From assembly GCA_022494885.1 (NCBI GenBank), contig JAGVSM010003698.1:1-64000 (forward strand): DNA of 64,000 bases, given 5' to 3'. Below, piece by piece: positions 11,799 through 22,917 of the stretch. How positions within the stretch are numbered: the first letter of the stretch is position 1; every line of letters starts with the position of its first letter. Position numbers and translations under genes: made by a program. Below the pieces are notes generated by a model. The model was not told the DNA's origin and made no database searches. It saw only the letters and a list, made by a program, of their open reading frames with translations. The DNA is from Micrasema longulum. Its lineage: Eukaryota > Arthropoda > Insecta > Trichoptera > Brachycentridae.

Positions 11799-12027
11799 AA
11801 ATAAAAGTCATCAATACTTTGAGTTTGTCCAAATTTTTGTAGACAAAGACTGAATTACCCCCCTAGGGAGCTATTACGATTAACATATTACAATACAGAT
11901 GGAGAATTTTTTAAGTGGCCCATTTAAACCAGACAGATCATTAGCCCTGTAAATGACTAGACTTCCATATCCCGTTCTCTAAAAAAATATCCATCTCTGT
12001 TGTAATATGTTAAATAAAAATCATCAA
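11799..12027 (+). mobile_element. FB copy with 16-bp target duplication
   Basis: AAATAAAAGTCATCAA (11799-11814) and AAATAAAAATCATCAA (12012-12027) flank the copy and differ at one base. The element opens ACTTTGAGTTTGTCCAAATT, passes ACATATTACAATACAGATGG, switches to a shortened core (GCCCTGTAAATGACTAGACT) and ends CATCTCTGTTGTAATATGTT. The ACATATTACAA and TTGTAATATGT segments are inverted repeats of each other. Much of the core is deleted. Confidence 0.75.
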
Positions 12028-14989
12028 AATAAGACAATTACTACGAATAGGCAATCTAGTTAAAAAATTTTGGTTAACAGCTTTACGTTTTTGCAGTCTA
12101 TACACGAGTAAAGCCATTTATTTGTAACTTACAGAATCTGTTACAATCAAACGATAATAATGTCAACGCGAATTTTCCGTACAAAAATTAGAATTTGATA
12201 ACGATAAATTTCAGACAGATAATTTGAGATCATCGACATATTTTAATCGTGATAATTTCGAGTCCTTATCCAAAATGCATAACACGAACATGCCGGTAGG
12301 AATGTATGTCGGCCTCAAATTTATACGTAATTAATGGAACCAATTTCATAATACATTGGGATTTAGGGTCTTCATCCCTTGCATTCCTAAGCTCTGGGGT
12401 TCAGGAATTCACGCACTATGGAAAATTAGACGACTGAAAAAGGCCAGTGGAATTTTAGAAGACATTTATTAGAAAAAAAAAACTAAAACAATAGAGCAAG
12501 TGGACAATTATCAACATGTATATTTTTACATTAAAATTAGGTGTATTTTTCAAACAATACTTGTGTGTGTAATAAATAAACGAATAGGTAAATATATGTG
12601 CTGAACGGTTTGACACTTTGAGAGAGGTCAGGTCATGCATTGTTTGTCTAAATATTTATTGACTATTCAATTGCCATATAAAAGAGCAGACTACGTTTAT
12701 AGCCTTATTTTACTAAAATATTTTTTAAATGATTAAATAGTTTAATTAATTTTACATTCATGAATATTTATTTCAAGTTTTGATTGCTCATTCAAAGAAA
12801 CTTCAGAAATACATTAAAAAAAATTTCAATATCAATAAATCATATCATTTAAAAAAAAACAACTCGATGGCAATTTATTTATGTGCAATTCGAAAAGATC
12901 ATAAAAAGGCTTCAAAAACAGAATACGACATTTAACACTTAAATTTTCTATTTTGCGAGTACTTACGACGAACAAATTATATTGAACAAGTTTTTTTGAA
13001 CTACATAAGTAATAATGCCAAAGAATTTAAGTGGGCAGGTTATTTTTTTTTAATGTGGCACCCATCATTAACATGTTGAGAATCAACGGTGCATTCTTGT
13101 GTTAGACTACACTATTTGTTAAGTTGTTTTTATTCATATGCAAAGACAAAAGAAGTTCATTTCTTGCATTAGAATTGCACAAACGACCAGCATAATAACG
13201 AATAAAGATTTTATGCGGTTTCTTGTAACGTAAGTATGCAAAACTAATAATAATGTAAATTTTCATTGTTGGTAAACTCTTGCTGCATTGTGAGGGTGGC
13301 CCATAAGCTATGAGAAATATCAATAAATTAATAATTACACAAATCGTGGCTTACTGATTCTTTTTGTGTTCACATGCACATAAAAAATGTTTAAAAATCA
13401 TAAGACTACATTGTACAATTAATTAAATAATATTCATTTGAAATAGATAATCATGTAGAATAGAAATGCTATTCTATAATATGATTAATCATTATAAATC
13501 TTCAAAACAGATGGAGCCGATTAAAATAGAAAACATATTTTTTTTTATATGTACGATGATTTAAAGCAAAACCGATAGATTTTAATTTATAAAGAGTTTT
13601 TTTTCAATAATAAATGAAAAAGATATTTTATTTTTTTAGAAAATTATTCAAAAATATGTGATCAATGACAAATTCGGTTTAAGTATACTTATTCTGGTAA
13701 AACGAAAATTCTATGCTATCTGGCAGGGCCTAGGTTTTAAAGAAATACAATGTAAATTGTACCGAGTATTATTTTAAAGCCTATTTATGCCGGAGAAACA
13801 TTTTCTGGATATTAAATTTATGCTAAAAAATTGATATGAAAAGAAGAGTCTGAAAGTAAGTAATCATTTATAATTTTGATATTTCAAATAGAAATGAAAA
13901 TTATATGGATGGTGAAAATCTAACGCATCTGGATACTTGGTTAGTAAAAGATATTATGTTTGTACGTAAGTATATTAAAAAAATACTGTATCACGATGCC
14001 GTTGAATCCTGATCCGGATTAAGGAAAAAAATATTTTTATAAACTCTTCATAAAGTAAAAATTGTATATTAAAACAGATTGAATATATTGAAATAAAACC
14101 GTTCATGATAGTTTTCTTAAAGACTTGCCTTAGAATATGACGAAAGTAGGGCAGTGTTTCACTTTGTTTTGATTAAGGTAGGTCGTCGTGCGAATCTGAG
14201 AGTGAATAAAAATAACAAAAAAACAGATCAAATGCAGGCGACGCCATTCTGCGGTCGTATATCGAAAGACGATCCAGCCATCTTATGAAAGTGAACTCAA
14301 CCCAGGGCTCTGGCAGTCTTAGCACACGAATATTCTTACGAAACTACTAAATAGTATGCGGACGAAGACGAATGCATGTAAAGCGTGCTGTGTCTTACTT
14401 CGTGAAGGTCAATAATAATTACTTATAATTAACTACTCAAATATTTTACTAAAAGTAATACAGTAACATGAATTTTAATAAGAAATAATAAATTATTTAG
14501 TCTTTGCTCAGTTGTTAGTTAAGTAAACGTGTTGCCTTAAATAGAAATATAACTAAAAAAAAGCGAAATTTTCAGGAACCCAAAAGCTAAAATAACATGT
14601 CTAAAAAATTATGTTTTTTCATTGAATACTTTGATTTTTTCTTTATGCCCTTTAAAGCAATGCTAATGTGACATAAATATTAACATTTGCCCCAAAAAAG
14701 CATTTACATAAAAACAAAAAAAATATATATCACAGTTTTAAAATGGCCGCGTTTAAATGTGTTTATCATAAAGTCATCAAGCGGTTAAATCGTGAAGCTA
14801 GAGTTTAGTCTTTTTTTTAGCATATGAGTTTTTAAAAATAATTTAACCTGTATAATTGACTCAAAACTAGATTTAAAAAAAATATAACTCTATTTTATAG
14901 GAGTTGCGATATGTTAGCATCATATACAAACGTCAACACTTATGAGATCAAGTAGCTTCGTCCATTAGGATGGTCACGATAGAATTTTG
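12028..14989. other. Unassigned AT-rich stretch
   Basis: I found no member of the window's repeat families and no convincing coding frame. The minus-strand frames at 12455-12640 and 13102-13323 are low-complexity. A slightly GC-richer patch at 14220-14370 has no recognisable feature. Confidence 0.45.
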
Positions 14990-15360
14990 ATGGTGACACG
15001 AAAACGAAACCTGCAGGCACGAAATACGAACGTTCGTACGGACGACCGCGAGCACCTTCGTTCGCTCGGTTCATGTTGCCCGGAGAGAAGAAAGGCCCAA
15101 AATGAAACGAAGAGTATGGAGAGGTTGGTCACAAACCGCAAATGTATTGGCTATTGAAATCATCGGGCATAATTGGGCGTCGCGTCGTTTGCGGTCTAAC
15201 CTTAGTGAAACTCCTCAACTGGGCATATTTAATTTGAACGGACATTTTTTCCCACAGTAAAGAAGAGAGATATTGAGAGACCGTAGTCGTTCATACACCG
15301 CGACAGTAAAAGTAAAAAAGTATTGTGAGAATCAAAGTGAAAACGCGACGGCCTACCATA
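14990..15360. promoter_or_regulatory. GC- and CpG-rich block, possible promoter or non-coding exon
   Basis: This block is clearly richer in G+C and CpG than the surrounding DNA. For example, CGAACGTTCGTACGGACGAC and TTCGTTCGCTCGG lie close together around 15030-15075, with an inverted repeat ACGAACGTTCGT. No long frame, SINE head or repeat match is visible. In an AT-rich insect genome such an island can mark a promoter or first exon, but neither a TATA box nor an initiator is clear. Function is inference only. Confidence 0.25.
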
Positions 15361-15518
15361 CAATATCCATCTAACTTATGGCAATAGATAATATCAAACA
15401 TGATTAACGAAATTAATCAACAGCTGTTACGCCTTATCGATTTATTCATCGTGAAAAACTCCCATCATTGCCTTAAATGTGTTTGGTAAATAATAGAGTT
15501 TGAAAAAAAAATTTTGTT

Positions 15519-15717
15519 TGAATCGGGCTGTGGTTCCTTGGATAGTATGGCAGACTCACGGATCAAAGGTTCGAGGTTCAAACCCTAATTTACCCTAACT
15601 TGAATCATATTATTTAATAGTGATTTATTACCAACTCGTTGAAGATGGCACGAAAAATTGGAGTATTCGGGTAAATCATAAGAACGCATATATTTCTTTT
15701 TCATATAAAAAAAAATA
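15519..15717 (+). mobile_element. SA SINE, diverged
   Basis: The copy starts GAATCGGGCTGTGGTTCCTT and has a mutated B box (GAGGTTCAAACCC near 15569). The SA body follows (TAATAGTGATTTATTACCAA, AACTCGTTGAAGATGG, ATCATAAGAACGCATATATT) and ends in an A-rich tail. Confidence 0.75.
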
Positions 15718-15809
15718 TTTAAATTTATCATTCAAAAACTATTACTTAGGCGATATTTCCTGATAATTTCTTCACTTAATTATTTTTGGCAGAATGGTGG
15801 ATAAAAAAA

Positions 15810-15948
15810 TATGGACAGAATGGTAAATGTACACAGTGTCAAGTGGCCACATAAACCAGCCAATGACAGGTCATAAGCCCTGTAGATGCCTAGACTTATA
15901 TATTACCTTCTCTAAAATGTTCTCCATCTCTGTTGTAATATGTTAATA
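15810..15948 (+). mobile_element. FB copy, core and 3' end only
   Basis: The copy carries ATGGACAGAATGGTAAATGT, ACCAGCCAATGACAGGTCAT, AGCCCTGTAGATGCCTAGAC and the terminal CATCTCTGTTGTAATATGTT. It is 5'-truncated. It ends at the same base as the other forward copies. Confidence 0.75.
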
Positions 15949-16034
15949 CAAATACAATCGTTTCAGTGGTAATCTTCTATATCCCCGGAATGCGAAATTA
16001 TCAGAAATGTAATTATTGTAATTATCATAAATGT

Positions 16035-16228
16035 GAACCGGGTTGTGGTCCCGTGGCTAGTGTCTCGGACTCACGTCTTAAAGGTCCGTGGTTCGAATCC
16101 CACTCTAACCCAACTTGATTCCCATTTTCTTCTTATAGTGAGTTATTTACAACTCGTTGAAAATGGCTCTCGAAATTGAAATATTTGAGTAAATCATAAG
16201 AACGCAAATATTTATTTTAAAAAAATAA
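16035..16228 (+). mobile_element. SA SINE, best-preserved head
   Basis: The head reads GAACCGGGTTGTGGTCCCGT, GGCTAGTGTCTCGGACTCAC and a canonical B box GGTTCGAATCC at about 16091. The body TAGTGAGTTATTTACAACTC, GTTGAAAATGG and ATCATAAGAACGCAAATATT is followed by an A/T tail. A- and B-box spacing fits a tRNA-derived pol III promoter. The acceptor-stem ends do not pair properly, so it is a SINE and not a tRNA gene. Confidence 0.85.
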
Positions 16229-17629
16229 ATATGTATATTTCAATATAGGCAATAATCCAATCAAATTGTGCTGTAGGTCAAACTAATGTTTTTACCCGAT
16301 AAAATATTTACATTTTTTTATTTTTTTATTTATCTGCCTTTGGGGCCTGGCAACGAAAAATTTTACATTGACATAAAAAATCAACAAGACTATAACTGTA
16401 ATAAAAATATTATCATAAATTATTCTTGATTTATTTCCGTTTTATAATGTACAGAGGTTCATTGTTTCCGGTCCCGGCTAGCTCAAAAAATCTGTGTTTA
16501 GGCCGGACTTTCTTTGTTACATGTGTTTTTTTAAATTAAATGATACTTAAACAATTCAAATCAATAATAATATTACTAAAAAAATTCAAAATCAATATAA
16601 ATTAGAAAACATACTAATAATAATAAAAATTGAATCATAAATAAAAATGACAAAATATACCATTAACAATAAAAAAATAATATAAATGTAAGTACTAAAA
16701 ATAAAAAAAAGTTTAAACAAATATAAATGACAAAACATAAAAAATGGGATATTTGAAAATTAAAACAGACAATATGCATTAGAAAATCAACTTTTCAAAA
16801 GTAAATTTAATTGGATTTCTTAATAGGTACATTAATATTTAATTAAAATAAACGTCAAGTTCACGTTAGGGTCTATTAAAAAAAAAACATATGTTTAATG
16901 ATGATTTTATTTTGTTTACACGTAGGTACGAACTTACAACTTACAATGTTTCCGATTATAGCATATTCATTTCAGTTCTACTTGGGTTTTCTTAATATCT
17001 ACATATTTAATACCTTCGTATTCCAATTTCCTGCATTTTAACAGACAAAGCCTTTGTGGCATTTTGTTTTATTATAATGAAGAAGTCTAGTGCTATGGGA
17101 TATTTTATAAAAAAATATTTTCTTACACGCGGTAAAGATTTAATTGTTATAACCATTTTTAAAAGTTTAGTGTGTTTTGACAGCTACGGGGTTCTACTTT
17201 AAAATGTCAGCACAATTTACCGACGACAACTCGTGACGTCACGGGCGGAGTAATGTCAAAATTGCAAAACTTTAAAAAATCATAGCGTAGATAAAACTAA
17301 ACGTATTTTTAGTTTTTTGCTAAAGAAATAATATTTTTCTATTGTTTTGAATGCAGGTATACTAAAAAAGTAATCGGTTCTTCATTACTTATCTACTTAA
17401 TCAATAATATTATGCTGTAACGTAAGGATATTCCAAATTTTGGCCGCAGTAACATGTCATAGTATTTTTACATGAAAAAAATACGACATAATTATGTATT
17501 GATAAAACTTTAATATCATTATGTATATAACGCATTATAAACTAATACTGATCCGATAAAAAATGTTTGTATTCATTACATTTGTGTAATATCTAATAGT
17601 ATAAGTAAATAGGGGCTAGATTTCTTATT
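16229..17629. other. Unassigned AT-rich stretch
   Basis: A patch at 16440-16520 (GGTCCCGGCTAGCTC, GGCCGGAC) is GC-richer but not identifiable. Around 17180-17260 there is TGACGTCACGGGCGG, a CRE-like palindrome in a short GC-rich context, with no transcript evidence around it. Nothing else was recognised. Confidence 0.35.
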
Positions 17630-17758
17630 GTCCATGCGCTCTGTAGCTGCAAGACGTTCTGTTATCTAGCTCATATATATCATAATTGTAATATATCATA
17701 TCAAAGAGTCGAGGAACTAGAATCCCAACCGTCCATGCGCTCTGTAGCTGCAAGACGT
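17630..17758 (+). repeat. 28-bp direct repeat pair, 101 bp apart
   Basis: GTCCATGCGCTCTGTAGCTG followed by CAAGACGT occurs at 17630-17657 and 17731-17758 without mismatch. The second copy is bracketed by AATCCCAAC and GTTGGGAT, an inverted pair. The repeat lies directly upstream of a CR1/L2-like tail. Confidence 0.9.
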
Positions 17759-17778
17759 GTTGGGATATTTATTTATTG

Positions 17779-17855
17779 TACAGCGCCCTTGAGGTGATTT
17801 TTAAAAAAATGGCGCTATATAAATTATCCAAACATTATTATTATTATTATTATCA
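17779..17855 (+). mobile_element. CR1/L2-like LINE 3' tail
   Basis: The tail reads CAGCGCCCTTGAGGTGATTT, then AAATGGCGCTATATAAATTA and about seven ATT triplets. It is the same 3' terminus as at 10.85-10.92 kb. I did not find the coding end in the preceding 100 bp, which instead hold the 28-bp repeat pair. Confidence 0.7.
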
Positions 17856-18084
17856 ATTTTGAAGAATTTCTTTTAAGGAAACTCTAATTTAAGTCTACAT
17901 AATAATATAAATTATGTATTAATATCATAAAATATTTACTTAAATCTATGTAAATAAATCAGCAATAATAATGAAAACTTCTTTATTGTTTCTTTATAAA
18001 ATAATTATTGTTCTAAAAATAATTAAGTACCTAGGTACTCAAACTTCAAGCTGAAGAACTTGACGAACGCATTTTTGTTTTTTG

Positions 18085-18350
18085 TATAACTCGTCCGAAA
18101 ATGAAACCAATATTATGTTCCTTTTTGAAGATGGACATTTAAAGAGTAAGAATAATCGGCGTGCGTGCATGAGAAGATGTATGAATGTAGAGGAAGCGAG
18201 GTCTGTATGCAGAGACAGACTGATATGGCGTTCTATCCTCTCTGCCTACCCCTACAGGGAAACCGATGGTTTGTTTGTTTTTTTCGCGTATAACCATTTT
18301 TGTATTTTATATAACTCGTCTGAAAATGAAACCAATATTATATTCCTTTT
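18085..18350 (+). mobile_element. LX LINE fragment between 41-bp direct repeats
   Basis: TATAACTCGTCCGAAAATGA begins a 41-base segment at 18085-18125 that recurs at 18310-18350 with two mismatches. Between them lies the LX C-terminus: HLKSKNNRRACMRRCMNVEE, then ARSVCRDRLIWRSILSAYPY and RETDG. It is followed by a TTTG-rich tail in place of the usual triplet tail. The layout is that of a severely 5'-truncated LINE with an unusually long target-site duplication, or of a later local duplication. The coding end has lost its normal stop. Confidence 0.75.
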
Positions 18351-19189
18351 CGTGAATAACCTTATAACCAATGTTGTAAAATTACACATAAAAAGTATTT
18401 TATTTTAGTGCTTTTAAAAAACAAACGAGTGTTATTACAAATAATGCCCTATAATCTCAATGATTTTTTTTTATCCACATAATTTAAACTCATTGTCAAG
18501 TTACATATTTATTTTCAAAGTGCATTACATTAGCAATAATCTACAAAATATTTTGTGCAATTTACGCTTTGCATTTTCATTGCAACTATGTACCATGCAC
18601 TTGGTATTACTGTCGATTAAAAATACGACTCCATCATTTGATTGCAGAAGCCTTATTTTTGAATGGCGTTAATTATTTATTTATTACTGTTATCTACTTG
18701 AATTAGAAACATGCAATACGACTATCATGGTGAAAAATACGAGAATTTGATTATTTTAAAAGTTTTGCTTACTACTTTTTAATTTTTTAACAAAACATAT
18801 ACTTAACATACATATAGCAGTGTCCATTGGACTTGGCGATCCTTTATGCACTTGTATTTCCCAAATTCTGAACACAGTCGCAACTTTATGTCACTGTTGG
18901 ATTATCAACTAATGTTTTCGAAAAATCCCTAGTAAATGCCATCACTTAAAAACTAGCAGTAAGACAAAATTCATAAGAGTACTTATTCAAAACGTAAGTG
19001 TGACACACGCGGTGACAATTATGCACAACAGATGTATTATATTATATTAAAATAAAAACAAAACAAACGGCACAGAACACACTAGACGACCGTGCCACGC
19101 GACTGGCGGCTGAGGACTGAACTAAAATTTGTTCTCTTGTCCGAACCGGAAATTCCGTAAACTTGTCGTTTAGTCGCCAGAGCTAAGTG
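18351..19189. other. Unassigned AT-rich stretch
   Basis: Nothing was recognised. The frame at 18460-18672 has no domain and an AT-driven composition. From about 19070 the sequence becomes GC-richer toward the candidate promoter at 19.2 kb. Confidence 0.4.
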
Positions 19190-19197
19190 GAAAGAGA

Positions 19198-19206
19198 TAT
19201 ATAAAA
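19198..19206 (+). promoter_or_regulatory. TATA-like box
   Basis: TATATAAAA lies 30 bases upstream of an ATG, within a block (19075-19330) that is less AT-rich than its surroundings. If real, the start site would fall near 19230, leaving a very short leader. Such motifs arise easily by chance in AT-rich DNA. Confidence 0.2.
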
Positions 19207-19236
19207 TGTATCGCGCATCTTTTTCGTATCAAATAC

Positions 19237-19419
19237 ATGGTTTTCAATTTTTGCGACGGGCTGCCTGCTGAAGTAAAAGTGAAAGATTTGGAGGCGTATT
19301 GTGTTGCAGTCTATGAAATGTCTGGGGCAGGTGACTCCAACAAAAAATACGCGAATCATTTCCTAATGTTTCTGTTTATTTTAATTGGTCCGCTAATAAA
19401 TTCAATGACTTTGAAATAA
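19237..19419 (+). CDS. Unrecognised short frame, possible first exon
   Basis: I do not recognise this 60-codon frame. It begins MVFNFCDGLPAEVKVKDLEA and its first 32 codons have mixed, non-repetitive residues. The last 18 residues form a hydrophobic stretch (FLMFLFILIGPLINS), which may be AT-biased read-through. A CAG|GTGACT at 19328-19336 could be a splice donor. In that case only about 31 codons would be coding and the exon would join DNA outside what I can identify. In favour: the raised GC content and the upstream TATA-like box. Against: no homology I can name and no downstream exon. This is the only frame in the window I would consider as host coding, and only weakly. Confidence 0.15.
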   Translation: MVFNFCDGLPAEVKVKDLEAYCVAVYEMSGAGDSNKKYANHFLMFLFILIGPLINSMTLK

Positions 19420-20029
19420 TATATTTTTTACCCAAATAAAAATATTCGCACTATGGATAACAACTTTAATAATTAGTAGATTAGATTAATTGAAAAAAAT
19501 TGAGTTGAAACACAAAATAATGTCAAGATCACAATGACATTTGCATCGTAAATATTTGCTGTCGTACTTTTCATTTGGTCCATATATGCAACTATTGCAG
19601 CACCAGTAGCTCAATCACAAATAACTATCGACGTGCTTAAAAACATTTTAAGCATTTGACCGATCACAATGAACAATAATGAACATGCTTACGTTATCGC
19701 AGTCATAAGTCAACGCGTGTGTAATCTCTAAATCAACGCTCGTGTCGGTTTGTTTTTGTTTTCCTCGGAAATAAATACAGTTCATTGGCGAAAAATCAGC
19801 GTTTACTATAAAAAATAATACAACATACTGCATTTGTAAAATAGTAAGGAGTACCTAATACAAAAAAGTGAAAATTAAATTACAATTACTTACAATTACT
19901 ATGGCGACTGCTTTTCTTGACATTTGACTTGCCAACCCCCGGCTAAATGCAATAAATAGCATGATAATTGATTAAAAAATAAATAAACATAGCATTATTG
20001 GAATATTTTCCATATTTATTCCCGTAAAA
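19420..20029. other. Unassigned AT-rich stretch
   Basis: No repeat family or coding signal was recognised before the LINE end at 20.03 kb. Confidence 0.4.
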
Positions 20030-20396
20030 TTGAAGTATGTGATTGCGCAGCAGGATTATACGTCACGAAACGTAAATATGTTGACATTCAATATTAGGTG
20101 CATTGCGGTCGCAGGCCCTACGGCATGGAATGCTCTCCCAGCAGAAATCCGAAACTGTGAGAGTGAAGTGATGTTTCGGAAGAAACTTAAAAGCCACTTG
20201 TTCTCTAAATCATTTGAATAAATTCTTAGCATGTGGTGGAAAAGTAGTATGAAAAAGTACTTTTTCTTAAATTAAAAAGTTAAAATTAAATTTATATCTT
20301 TATATAATCACTTTGTAAAGTGACCTTGAGGTATTATATTACAAAAATGGCGCTTTATAAGTTATCCATAATTATTATTATTATTATTATTATTAT
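20030..20396 (+). pseudogene. CR1/L2-like LINE C-terminus with 3' tail
   Basis: The 63-codon frame at 20030-20221 ends IAVAGPTAWNALPAEIRNCE, followed by VMFRKKLKSHLFSKSFE and a stop. This is the AWNxLP / FRKKLKxHLF signature of CR1/L2-type LINE reverse transcriptase C-termini. The DNA tail reads GACCTTGAGGTATTATATTA, TGGCGCTTTATAAGTTATCC and then ATT repeats to 20396. It is a second subfamily of the element at 10.6 kb. The RT domain itself is absent (5' truncation). Confidence 0.8.
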
Positions 20397-21320
20397 AGGT
20401 CTTCACGGATGTTTCATTGTGATCGCGAATACTATAAACAACCATGGGTGAGAAATTGTTATCACGTCGCTTATTAGCATGTCCATAGTTATTTGTGATT
20501 GAGCTACTGTAATTGATTTTCTCGATAATGCTTGTATGAATCGTAAATAACTTTACCGTACATTATTTTGAAAGATCGCGATTCGACCGCATTTTTATTT
20601 ATCCTACGTAATCCCTGTTTTTGTAATTACATGCGTCGCTTGTTAATTACCAATTTGACTTAATGTGACAAATAACGAATATACTTATATGTTCCTATTC
20701 AAAAATAATTTATTATCTATGCAACAATACGAGTCCTTGAAACGAACGAACACAAATACAAGGAAGTTTGATATTATATTATGGTAATAAATCAGTAAAA
20801 AATATTGCGAATCAAGACGTTCTGAAAATATTGTGGGCGAAAAAAAAATGCATATAAAAATAAAAATGGCAAGGACATTAACCAGATTTTAATAAATGAA
20901 ATAATATTGATACAATACTTAATTGATAATTAACGATGAATAAATTATTATTGGATTATTTCTAATATATTCGATACCATTTTCATATTTATGAATGTCT
21001 AGCAAGATGTTTTTTTTTGTTTATTTGTTTATTTTTCCATATATATATATATTTACATAGAATTTTAATTACAAAAGTACACTTTAAAAAATACATCTTA
21101 AAATTAAGCTATTACATAAATTTGAAAAAATGCCCATAATGACTTCAGCGTGTGATCGTGGGTCATTTCTTTTTTAATGATTTAAAAGTTATTAGCATAT
21201 AAATATGGTATAACATAACCATGAAGAAAGAAAAAAAACAAAACAAACAAGATATGCAGATAGAACAAAAGACAGGATTTATTTGCAGTAATTCATTTTT
21301 TTTTTTTTAAAGGTGTCTAT
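20397..21320. other. Unassigned; right part is probably LINE 3' untranslated region
   Basis: The segment from about 21000 to 21320 lies directly downstream (minus strand) of the LINE coding end at 21.32 kb and includes oligo-A/T runs. It is plausibly that element's 3' untranslated region. The segment from 20397 to 21000 is unremarkable AT-rich DNA. Confidence 0.35.
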
Positions 21321-21713
21321 CTATTCCTTCCATGCTAATCTAAGGGTTTTAATGTTTTGTAATTCTTTAGGTAGAAGATTGAAAGATCTTGGACCAACAT
21401 GTAAGGAGTGCCTCTATGCGAACTTAGTTCTGCATCCTGGAACTGACAGTACACTATCGGATCTACTGCTAATCCGATTTTTATTATTACTAAATAATTC
21501 TCTTTTTAAGTAAACATATTTCAGGCACTGAAATAAACATAATTTTCTAAAATTAAAGAGTCCACTCTCTACGTATAGTGCATTACTGGGAAAAAGTTTA
21601 TGTATTTTGTACATGATCTTAATGATACTTTTCTGTGCAATTTCTATTGAGCGACTATGCACGTCCAAGACTCCTCCCCTTTTTTTATACCATATGTGAT
21701 TAAAGATTGAATT
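21321..21713 (-). pseudogene. LINE reverse transcriptase C-terminal fragment with in-frame stop
   Basis: The minus-strand frame from 21668 reads VHSRSIEIAQKSIIKIMYKI, then ESGLFNFRKLCLFQCLKYVY, NRISSRSDS and VPGCRTKFA before a TAG at 21414-21416. The same frame continues with VGPRSFNLLPKELQNIK to a second stop at 21321-21323. The order of an IQKxxIK-type helix, an N/SRS loop and a final FNLLPxxLQ box is that of Jockey/CR1-type LINE polyproteins downstream of the RT catalytic core. The first stop shows the copy is dead. Confidence 0.7.
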
Positions 21714-21800
21714 AAAGCGTAATAAAACATTTAATTATTTTTTCTTAAAATATTTTTATATTATGCGTTCTTATTTTAACCATCATATTGTTATCTATAT

Positions 21801-22862
21801 CTATTGATATGTATGGCACTGCATTGGTATCTACATTAGTCACAAGTAGTTATGAATACTGGCATCAAAAAGCTGCAATTAAAGTGGATGATGAATTGAC
21901 ATCGGATATAGACATATGTCGAGGAGTCCGGCAAGGATGCATTCTGTCTCCTGCTTTTTAATATGTACTCGAAAGCCATTCTTAAAGATGCGCTAAATGA
22001 ACCAACAAACGGCATTAGCGTGAATGGACAAATTATAAAAAATATCCGATACGCGGATGATACTGTCCTTCTAGCAGATAGTATGGGAAGCCTGCAACTA
22101 TTATTGGACAAAGTTCACACGGCTAGTTTGAATGAAGGGCTAGAGATGAATATTTCCAAGACTAAATGTATGGTTACTAAGAAAAAGCCACAATCTTTCC
22201 CAATGGGTTTAAAACTTGGAGCGCAGGTTATTGAGCAAGTTTATCAATATAAATATTTAGGATGCTGGCTGAATGATAAATGGGATTACTCGCATGAGAT
22301 CAAAGTCAGAATAGAGATGGCACGAGACTGCTTTTTCAGGATGCGTGACCTTCTTTGCAATAGGGACGTTAATTTAGACCTTCGAATGCGCATTGCTCGA
22401 TGTTACGTCTTCTCAGTACTTTTTTGCGGCGTCGAAACGTGGACACCCACCCAAAACACTTCAAAAAAGACCGAAGCCTTTGAAATGTGGTGCTGCAGGA
22501 GGATATTAAAAATCTCCTGGGTGGATAGAGTCCGAAACGACGATGTTCTCCGACGTATGGAAAAAGATAAAGAGGTACTGAAGATAATGTACTGATGATG
22601 AGGTACTGATGATGAAACCATAAAGAATAGAAAACTTGAGTACTTTGGGCATGTGATGAGAGGCGAAAAATATAAAATTTTACAAGTCATTCTACAGAGA
22701 AGGATTGAAAGAAGACGCAGTGCGGGTAGAAGGCGTATCTCTTGGCTTAAGAACTTGCGTGACTGGTTCCATTGCAGCACTCAGTCCTTGTTCAGGGCAG
22801 CTACCAACAAAGTAAGAATCGCAACGATGATTTCCAACCTCCATCGGGGAGAGGAACCATAA
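21801..22862 (+). pseudogene. RTE-like LINE reverse transcriptase, C-terminal half, broken
   Basis: The segment 21801-21959 encodes ALVSTLVTSSYEYWHQKAAI and RGVRQGCILSPAF, then a premature stop from a one-base frame change. The next frame (21963-22595, 210 codons) holds the catalytic YADDTVLLADS box, NISKTKCMV, the YKYLGCWL motif and SVLFCGVETWT. A short local duplication (GTACTGATGATGA twice near 22592-22615) breaks the frame. The terminal part resumes in 22618-22862 with KNRKLEYFGHVMRGEKYKIL, AGRRRISWLKNLRDW and a stop. Together this is the palm-to-C-terminus of an RTE-like endonuclease/reverse transcriptase. The endonuclease and the N-terminal part of the RT are missing. At least two lesions make it inactive. 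Confidence 0.85.
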
Positions 22863-22917
22863 GAAGAAGTAAAGAATATAGATTTTTACCACGTAAACGT
22901 AAGATCGGGAAACAAAC

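Noticed and set aside
16035..16110. Possible functional tRNA gene
   Set aside because: A and B boxes are good, but the acceptor ends do not pair and the same sequence with the same downstream body occurs seven times, so it is a SINE head. The same reasoning removed the tRNA-like segments at 24.4, 25.1, 30.5, 40.3 and 49.1 kb.
17228..17245. CRE-like TGACGTCA as a regulatory site
   Set aside because: A single 8-base palindrome without a linked promoter or gene does not support a claim.
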